Shown: one piece after another, positions 36,310 through 45,800 of the stretch
Layout of the letters: the number at the start of each line of letters is the position of its first letter
How positions within the stretch are numbered: the first letter of the stretch is position 1
NCBI RefSeq assembly: GCF_023923205.1
Contig: NZ_CP099490.1
Location: 1,178,001 to 1,242,000 of the forward strand
From: Ornithinimicrobium cryptoxanthini
GTDB lineage: Bacteria > Actinomycetota > Actinomycetes > Actinomycetales > Dermatophilaceae
Length of the DNA stretch: 64,000 nucleotides
Reading direction: 5' to 3'
Position numbers and translations under genes: made by a program
The notes under the pieces: model-generated
The model's input: the letters and a program-made list of their open reading frames with translations, nothing else
What the model was told of the DNA's origin: nothing
The model's database searches: none

Positions 36310-37244
36310 CGCGGGTCCTCACCGTGCACGTCGTCGGCTCCGAGGGCTGACGTGCCCGTCCCTGGGCGGGCGGCAGTGGCGGACCCTGGGCGGGCTGCAG
36401 TGCCGGGCCCTGGGCCAGCCGCCGTGCCAGGCCCGGAGGCCGGGAACGAAGCGGCGGTTCCGGCACCGATGCCGGACATGGGACCTGGGTCGACCGGTCC
36501 CGCGCCGACGGGCTGGGCCACGGTGGGTGACCCGCTGCCTGGCAAGCCACTCGTGCTCGCGGCTGAGGCGGCGTACGGCCCGGTCGTCGGCTGCGCGCTC
36601 GGCGCACGTGTCCCGACCGCCTGGCCCGTGCCCGCAGACTGGTCCTGGTCGCCGTCGTCGGCGGTCAGTCCCCGGGTCAGCCGACCCGCGAGCAGGCCGA
36701 TGCCAGCCGCGACGGCGATGAAGGTGCCTGGCTTGCGCCGCGCGAACCCCTTGACCTCCTGGAGCACGTCTCCGGGCTCATGCTGCTCGAGCCAGTCCGC
36801 CAGGCCCTCGGTGCGCTGCGAGGCTTCGCGCACCAGACCGGTGGCCTGACCGGAGGACTCGTCGCTGCCCTCGGCCATCGAGCCGAACTCCTGGGACAGC
36901 GAACGCAGCCCCTCGGCGAGACGCTGCTGCTGGGAGCCCGCCTGACTGCCGAGCTCGGAACTGGTCTCGTGGAACAGGCTGCGCGCCTGCTCGCTCACCG
37001 TGGAGGCGACATTGCGCACCTCCTCCTGGGCGGTCTGAGCGACCTGCTGACCGGACTCTTTGGCGTCCTGGGCCACGTGCTTGCCGGACTCCTTGGCGTC
37101 CTGGGCCACGTGCTTTCCCGACTCTTTGGCGTCCTGGGCCATGTGCTTGCCGGCCGATGTGGCGTCCTTGCCGGACTCGCTCGTGCCCTCCGGGACCGGC
37201 TGGGTGCCATAGTGGCTCGGTCGTGGGTTCTCGCTGATGGTCAT
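36306..37244 (-). CDS. LEA-like repeat protein with one TM segment, first gene of a stress/envelope unit
   Basis: 312 residues. Residues 27-70 are four consecutive 11-residue repeats, consensus DAKESGKHVAQ, the period typical of LEA group 3 proteins. A long amphipathic helical region follows (about 71-165), then a basic-flanked TM (PGTFIAVAAGIGLLAGRLTRG, about 180-200) and a Pro/Gly/Ala/Thr-rich low-complexity tail. Not assigned to a named family. It may coat or tether the membrane under stress. ATG 37244 has GGAG upstream. It overlaps the holin-family gene. Confidence 0.7.
   Translation of the reverse strand: MTISENPRPSHYGTQPVPEGTSESGKDATSAGKHMAQDAKESGKHVAQDAKESGKHVAQDAKESGQQVAQTAQEEVRNVASTVSEQARSLFHETSSELGSQAGSQQQRLAEGLRSLSQEFGSMAEGSDESSGQATGLVREASQRTEGLADWLEQHEPGDVLQEVKGFARRKPGTFIAVAAGIGLLAGRLTRGLTADDGDQDQSAGTGQAVGTRAPSAQPTTGPYAASAASTSGLPGSGSPTVAQPVGAGPVDPGPMSGIGAGTAASFPASGPGTAAGPGPGTAARPGSATAARPGTGTSALGADDVHGEDPR
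37035..37166 (-). repeat. 33-bp in-frame tandem repeat encoding 11-residue LEA-like units
   Basis: Four consecutive 33-base units encode DATSAGKHMAQ, DAKESGKHVAQ twice, and DAKESGQQVAQ. The middle copies are nearly identical at DNA level, suggesting recent slippage or duplication. Confidence 0.85.
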
Positions 37245-37522
37245 GGGTGCTCCTTGCATGGTCCACGACCGGGCGCTGTCTGGGGAGCAACCCAACGGCT
37301 GTTGCCGCTGGAGTCCCCCGCGTCGCGGTCGGTGGCCGAACACCGCCCCCGCACAACAACGTCAGGGCGGACACGGTGTTCGACACATGTCTTGCCCACT
37401 GGCTCGAGGCGTTCTCCACAATGCCAGCCAGAGGAAGCCCTGTCGCCCCGAACGTGAGGGTCCTGGTGACGCGTGCCACGGCATACCTGAGCCGAGGATG
37501 TCGTCGTGCAGGACGGGCGGGC

Positions 37523-38425
37523 TCAGTCAGCGGTGACCCGGGCCGTCGGCGTCAGCACCCGCCAGCGCTGCGTCTCTTCGTCCAGCCCGGCCAGACCCAG
37601 GGCGGCGAACCGCTCCAGCCACCCCTCCATCGGGAACCACCCCCAGCGGTCGTGGAAGCAGTTGGCGTTGCGGACGATCGACTCCAGGTGGTGCAGCGGC
37701 GGGTCAGGGGAGGGATGGTGCTGGTGGTATGCCGTGGCGCCCCCGACCCACAGCAGCTCACCACCGGCGGCGCCGATCCGTTGGCCGAAGTCGGTGTCCT
37801 CTCCGCCGTAGCCGACATACTCCTCACCGAAGCCCCCGAGCAGCCTCCAGTCGGTGTGGTCCAGCGCGAACGACAGGGACCAGAAGAGCCGGAGATCCTG
37901 CGCCACCCGCACCTCGTCCGGGTCCAGGACCGGGCGGGCGGGGTGCGGACGGGCCAGCGACGCGAGGTCGGGTCCGCGATATCGCCGGGGGTGGTCGACC
38001 GGTGGCAGGTAGCCGACCTCGCCGGCTGCCACCACCGGGCTCCGAGTCTGGCTACGGGTCTCCTGCCGGCTGGCACCGCCGGGGCGCAGCACCCCGGCGT
38101 AGCGTTCGAGCAGCGTCGGCGAGGGGATGCAGTCGACGTCGAGGAAGACCAGGACCTCTGCCCCCGCCTCGAGGGCAGTGCGCGCCCCGGCGTTGCGCGC
38201 CGCGGCCAGCGGCAGACCGCCGGTGGAGGACGGCACGGAGGTCACCCTGGTGTCCCAGCCGGCGTCCGCGTGCTCGCGCACGACATCACCGACCTGCGGG
38301 TCGTCCATCGCGACGGCGACGAAGACGGCCGGCGGGTGCTGCTGACGGCGCAGTCCCCACAGCTGCCCGGCGAGGTGTTCGTGGCGTTCGTGGACCACGG
38401 TGATGACGGCCGTGCGCGCGGTCAC
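37523..38425 (-). CDS. Glycosyltransferase family 2 protein
   Basis: 300 residues from GTG 38425, overlapping the upstream gene as GTGA. GT-A fold: AVITVVHERHEHLAGQLWGLRRQ at the N-terminus, LPLAAARNAGARTALEAGAEVLVFLDVDCIPSP (D-x-D metal motif), and the acceptor-side GGFGEEYVGYGGEDTDFGQRI (E-D-x-D) of the galactosyltransferase-like C-terminal domain. Last gene of a four-gene glycosyltransferase cluster. Donor and acceptor unknown. Confidence 0.9.
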   Translation of the reverse strand: MTARTAVITVVHERHEHLAGQLWGLRRQQHPPAVFVAVAMDDPQVGDVVREHADAGWDTRVTSVPSSTGGLPLAAARNAGARTALEAGAEVLVFLDVDCIPSPTLLERYAGVLRPGGASRQETRSQTRSPVVAAGEVGYLPPVDHPRRYRGPDLASLARPHPARPVLDPDEVRVAQDLRLFWSLSFALDHTDWRLLGGFGEEYVGYGGEDTDFGQRIGAAGGELLWVGGATAYHQHHPSPDPPLHHLESIVRNANCFHDRWGWFPMEGWLERFAALGLAGLDEETQRWRVLTPTARVTAD

Positions 38426-39438
38426 GCCACGACCTCGGAGGGCTCCGTCCCGGCCAGCGCCTCGAGGTGTCGGGCGGCCCGTCGGGCTCCGTCGCCAGTG
38501 GACCAGCGATCCCAGCGCGCCCCGCCGAGGGAGACGGCTCGCTCCAGCAGGGCCGGCCACCTCGATGCCTCGGGCCAGCCGGACAGCCCGACCGCGAGGC
38601 CCATCCGCTCCACCGCGGCTGCGGTCGCCGCCTGCTCCCCGAACGGGCGGGGCTGGGCGACGACGACGGCCGGACGCCGGGCCGCGGCCACCTCTGCAAC
38701 GCTGTTCTGCCCAGCATGCGTGACGACGACGTCCGATTCGGTCAGGTCAGCCCACAGGTCCGCGGACGGCGCGGTGTGCGGGTCCCGCTCGGTCCACGTC
38801 CATCCCGGTGTGGCCGCCCGCGCCGCCGCCACCATGGAGGGCGCGACCGCGCGTCCTCCGCTGCCCCACAGCACCAGCACGCGACGCTGTCCGGACGCGG
38901 CTGGTGGCCGGGCCGGCACCGTCTGGCCGTCGAACCTCGAGATGCCTCCCACGCACCAGACCTTGTCCCGCCAGGCCTGCGGCCAGTCCGCGGTGTGCGC
39001 GTCGTCCGGCCACGGCGCTAGCAGTGCCGCGGCAGAGTCATAGGCCAGCCGGTGCGGTCCGTCCAGCCGGGTCCCCGGCAGGGCCACGACCACGGTCGGC
39101 ACGCCGCAGAGCCGGGCCAGCAGCGCCACCTCGACCGACACGTCGACCACCAGCAGGGAGGGACGGTGCTCGGCGATCCACGAGCTGACGTGTGCCATCC
39201 GCTCGGCGAGACCCTGGTGGTGCGTGGGCGCCCAGTGCAGCATCCCGCCCGCGGTCACATCGTCCTCGTCGGAGGGCCTTGGGGTGTCGTCCCGGGCGAG
39301 CTCGGTCCAGGGGTGGGACCACCCCACGGGTGCCGGTCGTGAGCTGAGCCCCCACACGGGCTCACGCAGGCAGGCCGCGATCGACCGGGCGCGCGTCAGG
39401 TGACCAGCGCCCTGGTGGTGGGCGTAGTAGCCGATCAT
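38422..39438 (-). CDS. MurG-like GT-B glycosyltransferase
   Basis: 338 residues. The N-terminus MIGYYAHHQGAGHLTRARSIAACL has the G-A-G-H motif of GT28/MurG-type enzymes; the C-terminal THAGQNSVAEVAAARRPAVVVAQPRPFGEQAATA has the G-x-N-S-x-x-E nucleotide-sugar motif and P-F-x-E-Q. VLVLWGSGGRAVAPSMVAAA begins the second Rossmann lobe. Overlaps both neighbours by 4 bases. A sugar transferase acting on an unknown acceptor, likely lipid-linked or small-molecule. Confidence 0.85.
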   Translation of the reverse strand: MIGYYAHHQGAGHLTRARSIAACLREPVWGLSSRPAPVGWSHPWTELARDDTPRPSDEDDVTAGGMLHWAPTHHQGLAERMAHVSSWIAEHRPSLLVVDVSVEVALLARLCGVPTVVVALPGTRLDGPHRLAYDSAAALLAPWPDDAHTADWPQAWRDKVWCVGGISRFDGQTVPARPPAASGQRRVLVLWGSGGRAVAPSMVAAARAATPGWTWTERDPHTAPSADLWADLTESDVVVTHAGQNSVAEVAAARRPAVVVAQPRPFGEQAATAAAVERMGLAVGLSGWPEASRWPALLERAVSLGGARWDRWSTGDGARRAARHLEALAGTEPSEVVA

Positions 39439-40502
39439 GCCGCGCGTTCCGGGATGGTGATCCCGGCGGCATAGGCGTCCAGGTAGGCATCGATCATCCG
39501 CTCGGCCGAACAGTGGCTCACGGCGTGCTCCCGGCAGGTGGCCCGGTCCAGGCTGGTCGCCTGCTCGACCTGCTGCGCCGCGGCCAGGACGTCGCCGCCC
39601 TCGACGAGCACACCGGACCCCGGGGTCACGAACTCCGGCAGTCCGCCCCGCCGATAGGCCAGGACCGGTGTGCCACAGGCGAGCGACTCCGCCGCGACCA
39701 GACCATAGGGTTCGTCCCAGGCCGGCGTGACCAGCGTCGCGGCGCTGCTCCCGACGAGCCGGACGAGGTCGGCCACACCCAGGTGGCCGGCATACTCCGC
39801 TCCCGGGCCGAGGAGCGGCCGCACGGCGCCCTCGAAGTAGGAGCGGTCCGGGGCCGGTCCGGCCAGCACGATCCGCCGACCACTGGCCGCAGCGATCTGC
39901 ATCGCCTCGTGCGGTGCCTTCTCCGGCACGACACGGCCGAACCACACCAGGTCCTCCCCGCCGGGACCGGGCACCCACCGCTGCACGTCTACGCCGTTGA
40001 GGATCACGTCAGCCTCCGCCACGTGCCGCCACTGCGCGGCAGTGTGCTGGCTGACCGCGACGAACCTGGCCCTGCTCTGGTCCATCAGCCTGATGGCCGG
40101 CTCGAGCCACGGCGTGGGCGGCGTGTGCAACGTGGTGAGCATCGGCGCGGAGGCGGTGGCACCCAGCGCGATCGGCAGGTAGTGCAGGCTGTTGTTGTGG
40201 ATGACGTCCACGTCGTCGCGGTGCTGCAGCTCGAGCATCACCTGCAGATAGGCGTGGTGCTCGGCCAGCCAACGCTCCGGGGGCATGTTGACATCCGCGC
40301 GCGCCGTGTCGGACAGCTCGAGCGGAGTGATCCGCAGCTCCCGGGCCTCCAGCATCGGGTCGCTGTCCGGGCCGGCAAACAGGGTCACCTCCACCCCGCG
40401 CTGACTCAGGCCGCGGGCGAGCTGCCAGGTGAGCGACTCCAGGCCGCCGGCGAACGGCTCGCGCAGCGGGTGGTTGGCGGAGGCGATGATGACTACGTGC
40501 AC
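39435..40502 (-). CDS. Glycosyltransferase family 4 protein
   Basis: 355 residues, GTG start. VVIIASANHPLREPFAGGLESLTWQLARGLSQRGVEVTLFAG is the GT4 N-terminal glycine loop; HNNSLHYLPIAL and TLHTPPTPWLEPAI follow; LNGVDVQRWVPG then LVWFGRVVPEKAPHEAMQIAAA begin the donor lobe; EPYGLVAAESLACGTPVLAYRRGGLPE is the E-x-x-G-x-x-x-x-E catalytic motif. It overlaps the upstream gene by 10 bases. Confidence 0.92.
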   Translation of the reverse strand: MHVVIIASANHPLREPFAGGLESLTWQLARGLSQRGVEVTLFAGPDSDPMLEARELRITPLELSDTARADVNMPPERWLAEHHAYLQVMLELQHRDDVDVIHNNSLHYLPIALGATASAPMLTTLHTPPTPWLEPAIRLMDQSRARFVAVSQHTAAQWRHVAEADVILNGVDVQRWVPGPGGEDLVWFGRVVPEKAPHEAMQIAAASGRRIVLAGPAPDRSYFEGAVRPLLGPGAEYAGHLGVADLVRLVGSSAATLVTPAWDEPYGLVAAESLACGTPVLAYRRGGLPEFVTPGSGVLVEGGDVLAAAQQVEQATSLDRATCREHAVSHCSAERMIDAYLDAYAAGITIPERAA

Positions 40503-41563
40503 GCCCGGCTCCTGCTGAGGACCTGCTCATAGATCTCCTCGTGCGCACGGGCGAGGTCCTCCCGCTCGGCACGCCGCTGCGAGGGGTCGGCGCGCCAGCG
40601 CGGACGGTCGCGGTAGGCCGTCAGCACCGCCTCCTGCAGGGAGGCACGACGTGCTGCCGACGGGGCAGCGGCAAAGCTGAGGCAGGGCCGCTGCTCGGCA
40701 TAGAAGCCGCAGTCCGGTGCGGCGACGGTGGTGCCGAGGTCGTAGCAGGCCTCCAGCCAGCCGGAGTGGGTGCCAAACACATAGGGCAGCACCGACAGGT
40801 CCAGGCTCTGCAGGTAGTCCCACAGCTCGTCGTCGGTGAAGTAGTCGTGCACGCTCAGCTCGACCCGTCCCTGGGACTCCAGCTCACGCAGGGGAGCGGC
40901 CAGCGAGGGGGTGTAGCGGTCATAGCTCGGGGTCATGATGTCGGTGTGGGCATCGACCCGCAGCCGTGCCCCTGGCATGCGGTCCAGCACCTCGACCACC
41001 GCCTCGATGTCGGCCAGAGGGTCCATGCTGGCGCGCAGGCTCTTGGCATGGATGCCGATGACGAAGTCGTCGTGCTCCGGACGCGGCCGGGACAGCGTCG
41101 GCTCCTCCACGACGTGCGGGTGCGGCAGGACCTGAGCCGTGCGGCCCCACTGGTGCTCGACCTGCGCAGCGGCTCCGGGGGTCAGCGTGATCAGGGCGTC
41201 GGCCGCCTCCACGAGCACGCCCTGCTGGGCCGCGTGCAGGTCAGCTTCGGCGTGGTGCGGGTTGCGCAGGTCGTGCACGGTCAGCACGAGGGGCTTGCCC
41301 TCGGCACGCAGCGCCGAGACGAGGTCAGCCAGGATCTCGGGGGAGGCGGCATCGAAACCGAAGTGGACGTGCATGAGGTCGAACTCCGCTGCGTGCTCGC
41401 GCACCCAGCCACTGTCGAGCATGCGCGGGGGCCACCACTGGGCAGCGGGCACATCAGCACCCGGACGCGGGTCCGGCAGTCGCTCGACAGCGTCACCAGC
41501 CTGGCTCGACAGGTGGTTGACGTAGACGTGTCCGGACGGCACGGAGGCAACGCGGATGGCCAA
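40493..41563 (-). CDS. Glycosyltransferase (GT-B, GT4-like), first gene of the cluster
   Basis: 356 residues from a TTG start at 41563 with GAGAGGA upstream. FDLMHVHFGFDAASPEILADLVSALRAEGKPLVLTVHDLRNPHH is a GT4-type N-lobe, and the C-lobe has VIGIHAKSLRASMDPLADIEAVVEVL and LSVLPYVFGTHSGWLEACYDLGTTVAAPDCGFYAEQ, where the usual E-x-x-G-x-x-x-x-E is altered to H-S-G-W-L-E. The change suggests a divergent donor site. Tightly coupled to three further glycosyltransferases, with no flippase or polymerase gene beside them. Confidence 0.8.
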   Translation of the reverse strand: MAIRVASVPSGHVYVNHLSSQAGDAVERLPDPRPGADVPAAQWWPPRMLDSGWVREHAAEFDLMHVHFGFDAASPEILADLVSALRAEGKPLVLTVHDLRNPHHAEADLHAAQQGVLVEAADALITLTPGAAAQVEHQWGRTAQVLPHPHVVEEPTLSRPRPEHDDFVIGIHAKSLRASMDPLADIEAVVEVLDRMPGARLRVDAHTDIMTPSYDRYTPSLAAPLRELESQGRVELSVHDYFTDDELWDYLQSLDLSVLPYVFGTHSGWLEACYDLGTTVAAPDCGFYAEQRPCLSFAAAPSAARRASLQEAVLTAYRDRPRWRADPSQRRAEREDLARAHEEIYEQVLSRSRACT

Positions 41564-41702
41564 CTCGAATCCTCTCGGTCAGGGCACGCTCCCCGTGTGG
41601 CGCGCCTTCTTCGGACGCTACGTCGGGTTGTCGAGACGCGCGAGCGGCAGCCACACCCCCTCGGTGCGGCGCCTGACCCAGAGGCGGGATCGCCCCTGTC
41701 AC

Positions 41703-42803
41703 TCAGCTCATGACGACGATCGAGCGCCCCTGGATCTGGCCGGCGTCCAGCAGGTCATAGGCCTGCGGTGCCTCCTCGAGGGTGAACCGGCGGGTGACCG
41801 CGCGGCGCACGTCGAAGGCGCCCTCGTCGGCCAGACGGACCACCTCGGGCAGGTCGCGGCGGGTGCGCGCGCCGTAGGAGCCGGTGATGGTCAGCCCACG
41901 CCGGACCAGGCCGGTGATCGGGATGGCTGCCGTCGCGGCCCCCGCTGCGATGCCGACGACCACGAGCTGTCCGCCCTCGCGCAGCAGTGAGACGCCGAGT
42001 TCGACCGTCTCAGGCCGACCGATCACCTCCAGGACCAACTCGGCACCGGCACCGCCGGTCGCCTCGAGCACCGCCTCGCGGGCATCGACGGTCCGTGAGT
42101 TGACCGTGACCGTCGCGCCGAGGTCACGTGCCACCGCGAGCTTGGTGTCGTCGACGTCCACGGCGATGAGCGGCTCCGCACCGAGGTGCCGGGCGAACTG
42201 GATGATGCTGGAGCCGACGCCGCCGACCGCCACGACCGCGACCGACCGACCGGTCAGGTCACCGTCGGCGCGGGCGAGCGCGCCATAGGCGGTGAAAGCG
42301 GCGCAGCCGAGCACCGCGGACTCCTCCAGGGGCAACCCCTCGGGCAGGTGAGTCAGCCCGGTCACCGGCACCACGGCATACTCCGCCAGTCCGGCCATCG
42401 AATACATCGACAACCGTGACCCGTCCGCCCGGGTGAGCCGCGAGGTGCCGTCAAAGAGGTTGCCGCGCAACCGGTTCTGCTCGAAGAACGGCTCGCACAT
42501 GTCGTCGCGACCGACCTCGCACTGCCGGCAGGCGCCGCACGGCATGATGAACGCGCCCACGACCCGGTCGCCCACCGCCAGGTCCTCGACGCCCTCGCCG
42601 AGCGCCTCGATGTGACCGGAGATCTCGTGCCCCAGCACCCCCGGCGCGGGAAAGGCGACCTCGCCCTTGATCACGTGCAGGTCGGTGTGGCAGACGCCCG
42701 TCGCCGCCACGCGCACGAGCGCCTCCCCGGCCTGCGGCGAGGGCACCGGCACCTCCTCGACCGTCATCGGAGTGCCTGGCCCGTCCCACACGACTGCTCT
42801 CAT
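41703..42803 (-). CDS. Zinc-dependent alcohol dehydrogenase (MDR superfamily)
   Basis: 366 residues. Catalytic zinc ligands lie in ATGVCHTDLH and GHEISG; structural zinc has the four cysteines of CGACRQCEVGRDDMC; the Rossmann motif is VAVVAVGGVGSSIIQFA and IAVDVDDTKL binds NAD. It oxidises an alcohol or reduces an aldehyde; the substrate is unknown. ATG 42803 follows CACGAT by 6 bases with no SD, suggesting leaderless expression. It is divergent from the nuclease-helicase gene. Confidence 0.9.
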   Translation of the reverse strand: MRAVVWDGPGTPMTVEEVPVPSPQAGEALVRVAATGVCHTDLHVIKGEVAFPAPGVLGHEISGHIEALGEGVEDLAVGDRVVGAFIMPCGACRQCEVGRDDMCEPFFEQNRLRGNLFDGTSRLTRADGSRLSMYSMAGLAEYAVVPVTGLTHLPEGLPLEESAVLGCAAFTAYGALARADGDLTGRSVAVVAVGGVGSSIIQFARHLGAEPLIAVDVDDTKLAVARDLGATVTVNSRTVDAREAVLEATGGAGAELVLEVIGRPETVELGVSLLREGGQLVVVGIAAGAATAAIPITGLVRRGLTITGSYGARTRRDLPEVVRLADEGAFDVRRAVTRRFTLEEAPQAYDLLDAGQIQGRSIVVMS

Positions 42804-42809
42804 GGCCAC

Positions 42810-42848
42810 ATCGTGGCACGCAGGTGTGTCAGAGGTCCGTGTCATGGT
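42810..42848. promoter_or_regulatory. Divergent leaderless promoters
   Basis: Minus strand: CACGAT (42815-42810) ends 6 bases before the dehydrogenase ATG. Plus strand: CATGGT (42843-42848) ends 6 bases before the ATG at 42855. The two starts are only 51 bases apart, so the promoters overlap. Confidence 0.45.
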
Positions 42849-42854
42849 GAGGCC

Positions 42855-45800
42855 ATGCACCTGATGGACGGCCTCCCGCAGCTCAGCGCCACTGACCTGA
42901 CCACGCACCTGGGGTGCGCTCATGCCACGACGCTGGACCTGCAGCTGGCGCGTGGGGAGCGCGAGCGGCCTGAGGATGGTGTTGATGAGCAGCTGCAGCT
43001 GATCTTCACCAAGGGCCTGCAGCACGAGCAGGGCTACCTCGCTGCCCTGCGTGATCGTGGGCTCGAGGTGGTCGAGATCGCCGGGCGCGGGTCGCACGCC
43101 GAGCGCGAGGTGGCCACCGTCGAGGCGATGTATGCCGGCGCGCAGGTGATCTACCAGGCCGCCTTCGCGGCGGGCTCGTGGGTCGGTGTGGCGGACTTCC
43201 TGCTGCGCGTGGACCGACCGAGCCAGCTGGGGGACTGGTCCTACGACATCGCCGACACCAAGCTGGCCCGGCACCTGCGCACGGCCGCGCTGCTGCAGAT
43301 GGCCTCCTATGCCCGGCACGTCGAGCGGATCCAGGGGGTGGCTCCCGAGCAGCTGGTCGTGGTCACCGGGGACAGCAAGGAGCACCCGTGGCGGCTGATC
43401 GATGTCGAGTCCTATGCGCGACGCGCGCGTGAGCGCTTGGAGGTGGCCGTCGCGGAGGCCGCGCCGACCCAGTCGGTCAAGGTGGCGCACTGTGCCCGGT
43501 GCCGGTGGTTGCCCGTCTGCGAGGCCGAGTGGGAGGAGCGCGACGACCTGGTGCTGGTGGCCGGGCTGCGCGCGGACCAGCGCGAGCGACTCGCAGAGGT
43601 CGGGGTGACGACGATGAGCCAGCTCGCGGTGGCGACCGACGAGCAGCTGGCCGGGGCGCTCAACCGCACCGTCCGCGAGCGACTGCGCGGCCAGGCCGCG
43701 CTCCAGGTGCGGGAGCGGGAGACCGGCGAGCCGGCATACGAGCTCCTGCCGCTGCGCGAGGACGAGGGCCTGGAGCTGCTGCCCGAGCCGGACCCGGGCG
43801 ATGTCTACCTCGACTTCGAGGGAGACCCGTTCGCCGACGACGGGGCGGGGCGCGAATACCTCGCCGGCATCTGGACCCGCGACGGGCAGTTCCTGGCCTG
43901 GTGGGCGCACGACCGCGACGAGGAGCGGGTGCTGACTGCTGGCCTGCTGACCTGGCTCGACGCCCGCTGGCAGCAGTTCCCCGGCATGCACATCTATCAC
44001 TACGCGGCCTATGAGCAGACGGCGCTGAAGCGGATGGCCCAGCAGCACGCCACCGCAGAGACCGAGCTCGACATGCTGCTGCGCGGCGGCCGGTTCATCG
44101 ACCTGTTTGCCGTGGTGAAGCAGTCCCTGCAGATCAGCAAGGCCAGTTATTCGATCAAGAAGCTCGAGGCGTTCTATTGGGAGCACACGCGCTCCGGCGA
44201 GGGCGATGAGGTCACCGACGCGCTGTCCTCGGTGATCGAGTACGAGCGGTGGCTCGCCGAGGGGCGTCAGGACCAGTCGATCCTGGACCGGTTGCGCGAC
44301 TACAACCGTGAGGACGTGCGGTCCACGCACGCGCTGCACGAGTGGCTGGAGGAGCGTCGCCGTGAGGCGGAGGCCCAGAGCGGTCGACCGCTCGGACGGC
44401 TTGGCCACCAAGAGCGCGAGGCGAGCAATGACAGCGAGGCCATGGTCGTCGAGAACGAGGTCGTCGAGCGGCTGCTGGAGGCGGGGCACGAGCTGCTGGC
44501 CGGCTGCGTCGGGTTCCACCGGCGCGAGGCCAAGCAGAGCCACTGGGACTTCTTCCGGACCGAGGAGATGAGCGACGAGGATCTGATCGAGGACCGCGCC
44601 GCCACCCTGGGCGGCCTCGGGACCCCGCGGTGTGTGGGGGAGATCGCGAAGTCCTGGCTGTGGCGCTACGACTTCCCGCCGCAGGAGACCACGATTGAGG
44701 TGGGCGACAAGACGTGTGACGCGCGCACCCACACCCCCGTGGCGGGCGTCGTCGAGATCGATCCCGAGGCGGGGTTTGTCGTGGTGAAGCTGGGCAAGGC
44801 CAAGGAGCCTGCGACTCCGGCCGGGCTGGTGGTCAGCTCACATGTGCCCAGTGAGGCGCAACAGGCATCGCTGCTGCGCCTGGCCGAGACGACGCTGGCT
44901 GGCCGCGACACGATGGGCCTGGCGCTGCTGGAGGGCCGGGTGCCTGACGGCATGGAGCCGGTCGGCAGCGAGTCTGCCGGTGACGTCGTGCGCCGGGTCG
45001 GGGCGGCGCTGGACCGTCAGGTGCTGCCGGTGCAGGGACCTCCCGGCTCAGGCAAGAGCCACTCGGGCAAGCAATTGATCCGTGACCTGCTGGACGCGGG
45101 GCTGCGGGTGGGGGTCACCGCCAACTCGCACGCGGTCATCAAGCACCTGATGGGCGGCGTGGGTCGCCCGGGCATCCGCAAGGGCACACACAAGTCTGAC
45201 TCGACGGAGCTGGTGCAGGTTGTAACCGACAACAAGGTGGTGGACAGGGCCATCGCAGACGGTGCGACGCTGATCGGTGGCACGGCGTGGCTGTGGGCAC
45301 GCGAGGAGCTGGCCGACTCGGTCGACGTCCTGGTCGTCGACGAGGCCGGACAGTTTGCGCTCGCCAACGCTCTGGCGGTGGCTCAGGCCGCAATGCGGGG
45401 CATCGTGCTGCTCGGCGACCCGCAGCAGCTGCCGCAGGTTGTGCAGGGCACCCATCCATACGACGCCGGGAGGTCCACCCTGGAGCACCTGATCGGAGAC
45501 CAGGACACGATCACGGCCGACCGCGGCATCTTCTTGGACCGCACCTACCGCATGCATCCAGAGATCACCCGATTCGTCTCGGACCTGTCCTATGCCTCCC
45601 GCCTGGAGTCAGTGGACGGCCTCGAGCGGCAACAGATCGATGCGCCAGGTGAGCTGACCGGCTCCGGGCTCCGGTGGGTCCCCGTGGAGCACGCCGGAAG
45701 CTCGTCAGAGTCCCCGGAAGAGGCCGAGGCCGTGGCCGGGCTCATCCAGGACCTGCTGGCCGGCACCTGGACCGACCGTGAGGGGCGGGTCGAGCCGATT

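Noticed and set aside
41703..44732. A 1009-codon open frame on the minus strand
   Set aside because: Only the last 366 codons (from 42803) are the zinc alcohol dehydrogenase. The upstream part is the antisense of the nuclease-helicase gene, low in complexity and without domains; long antisense open frames are common at this GC content.
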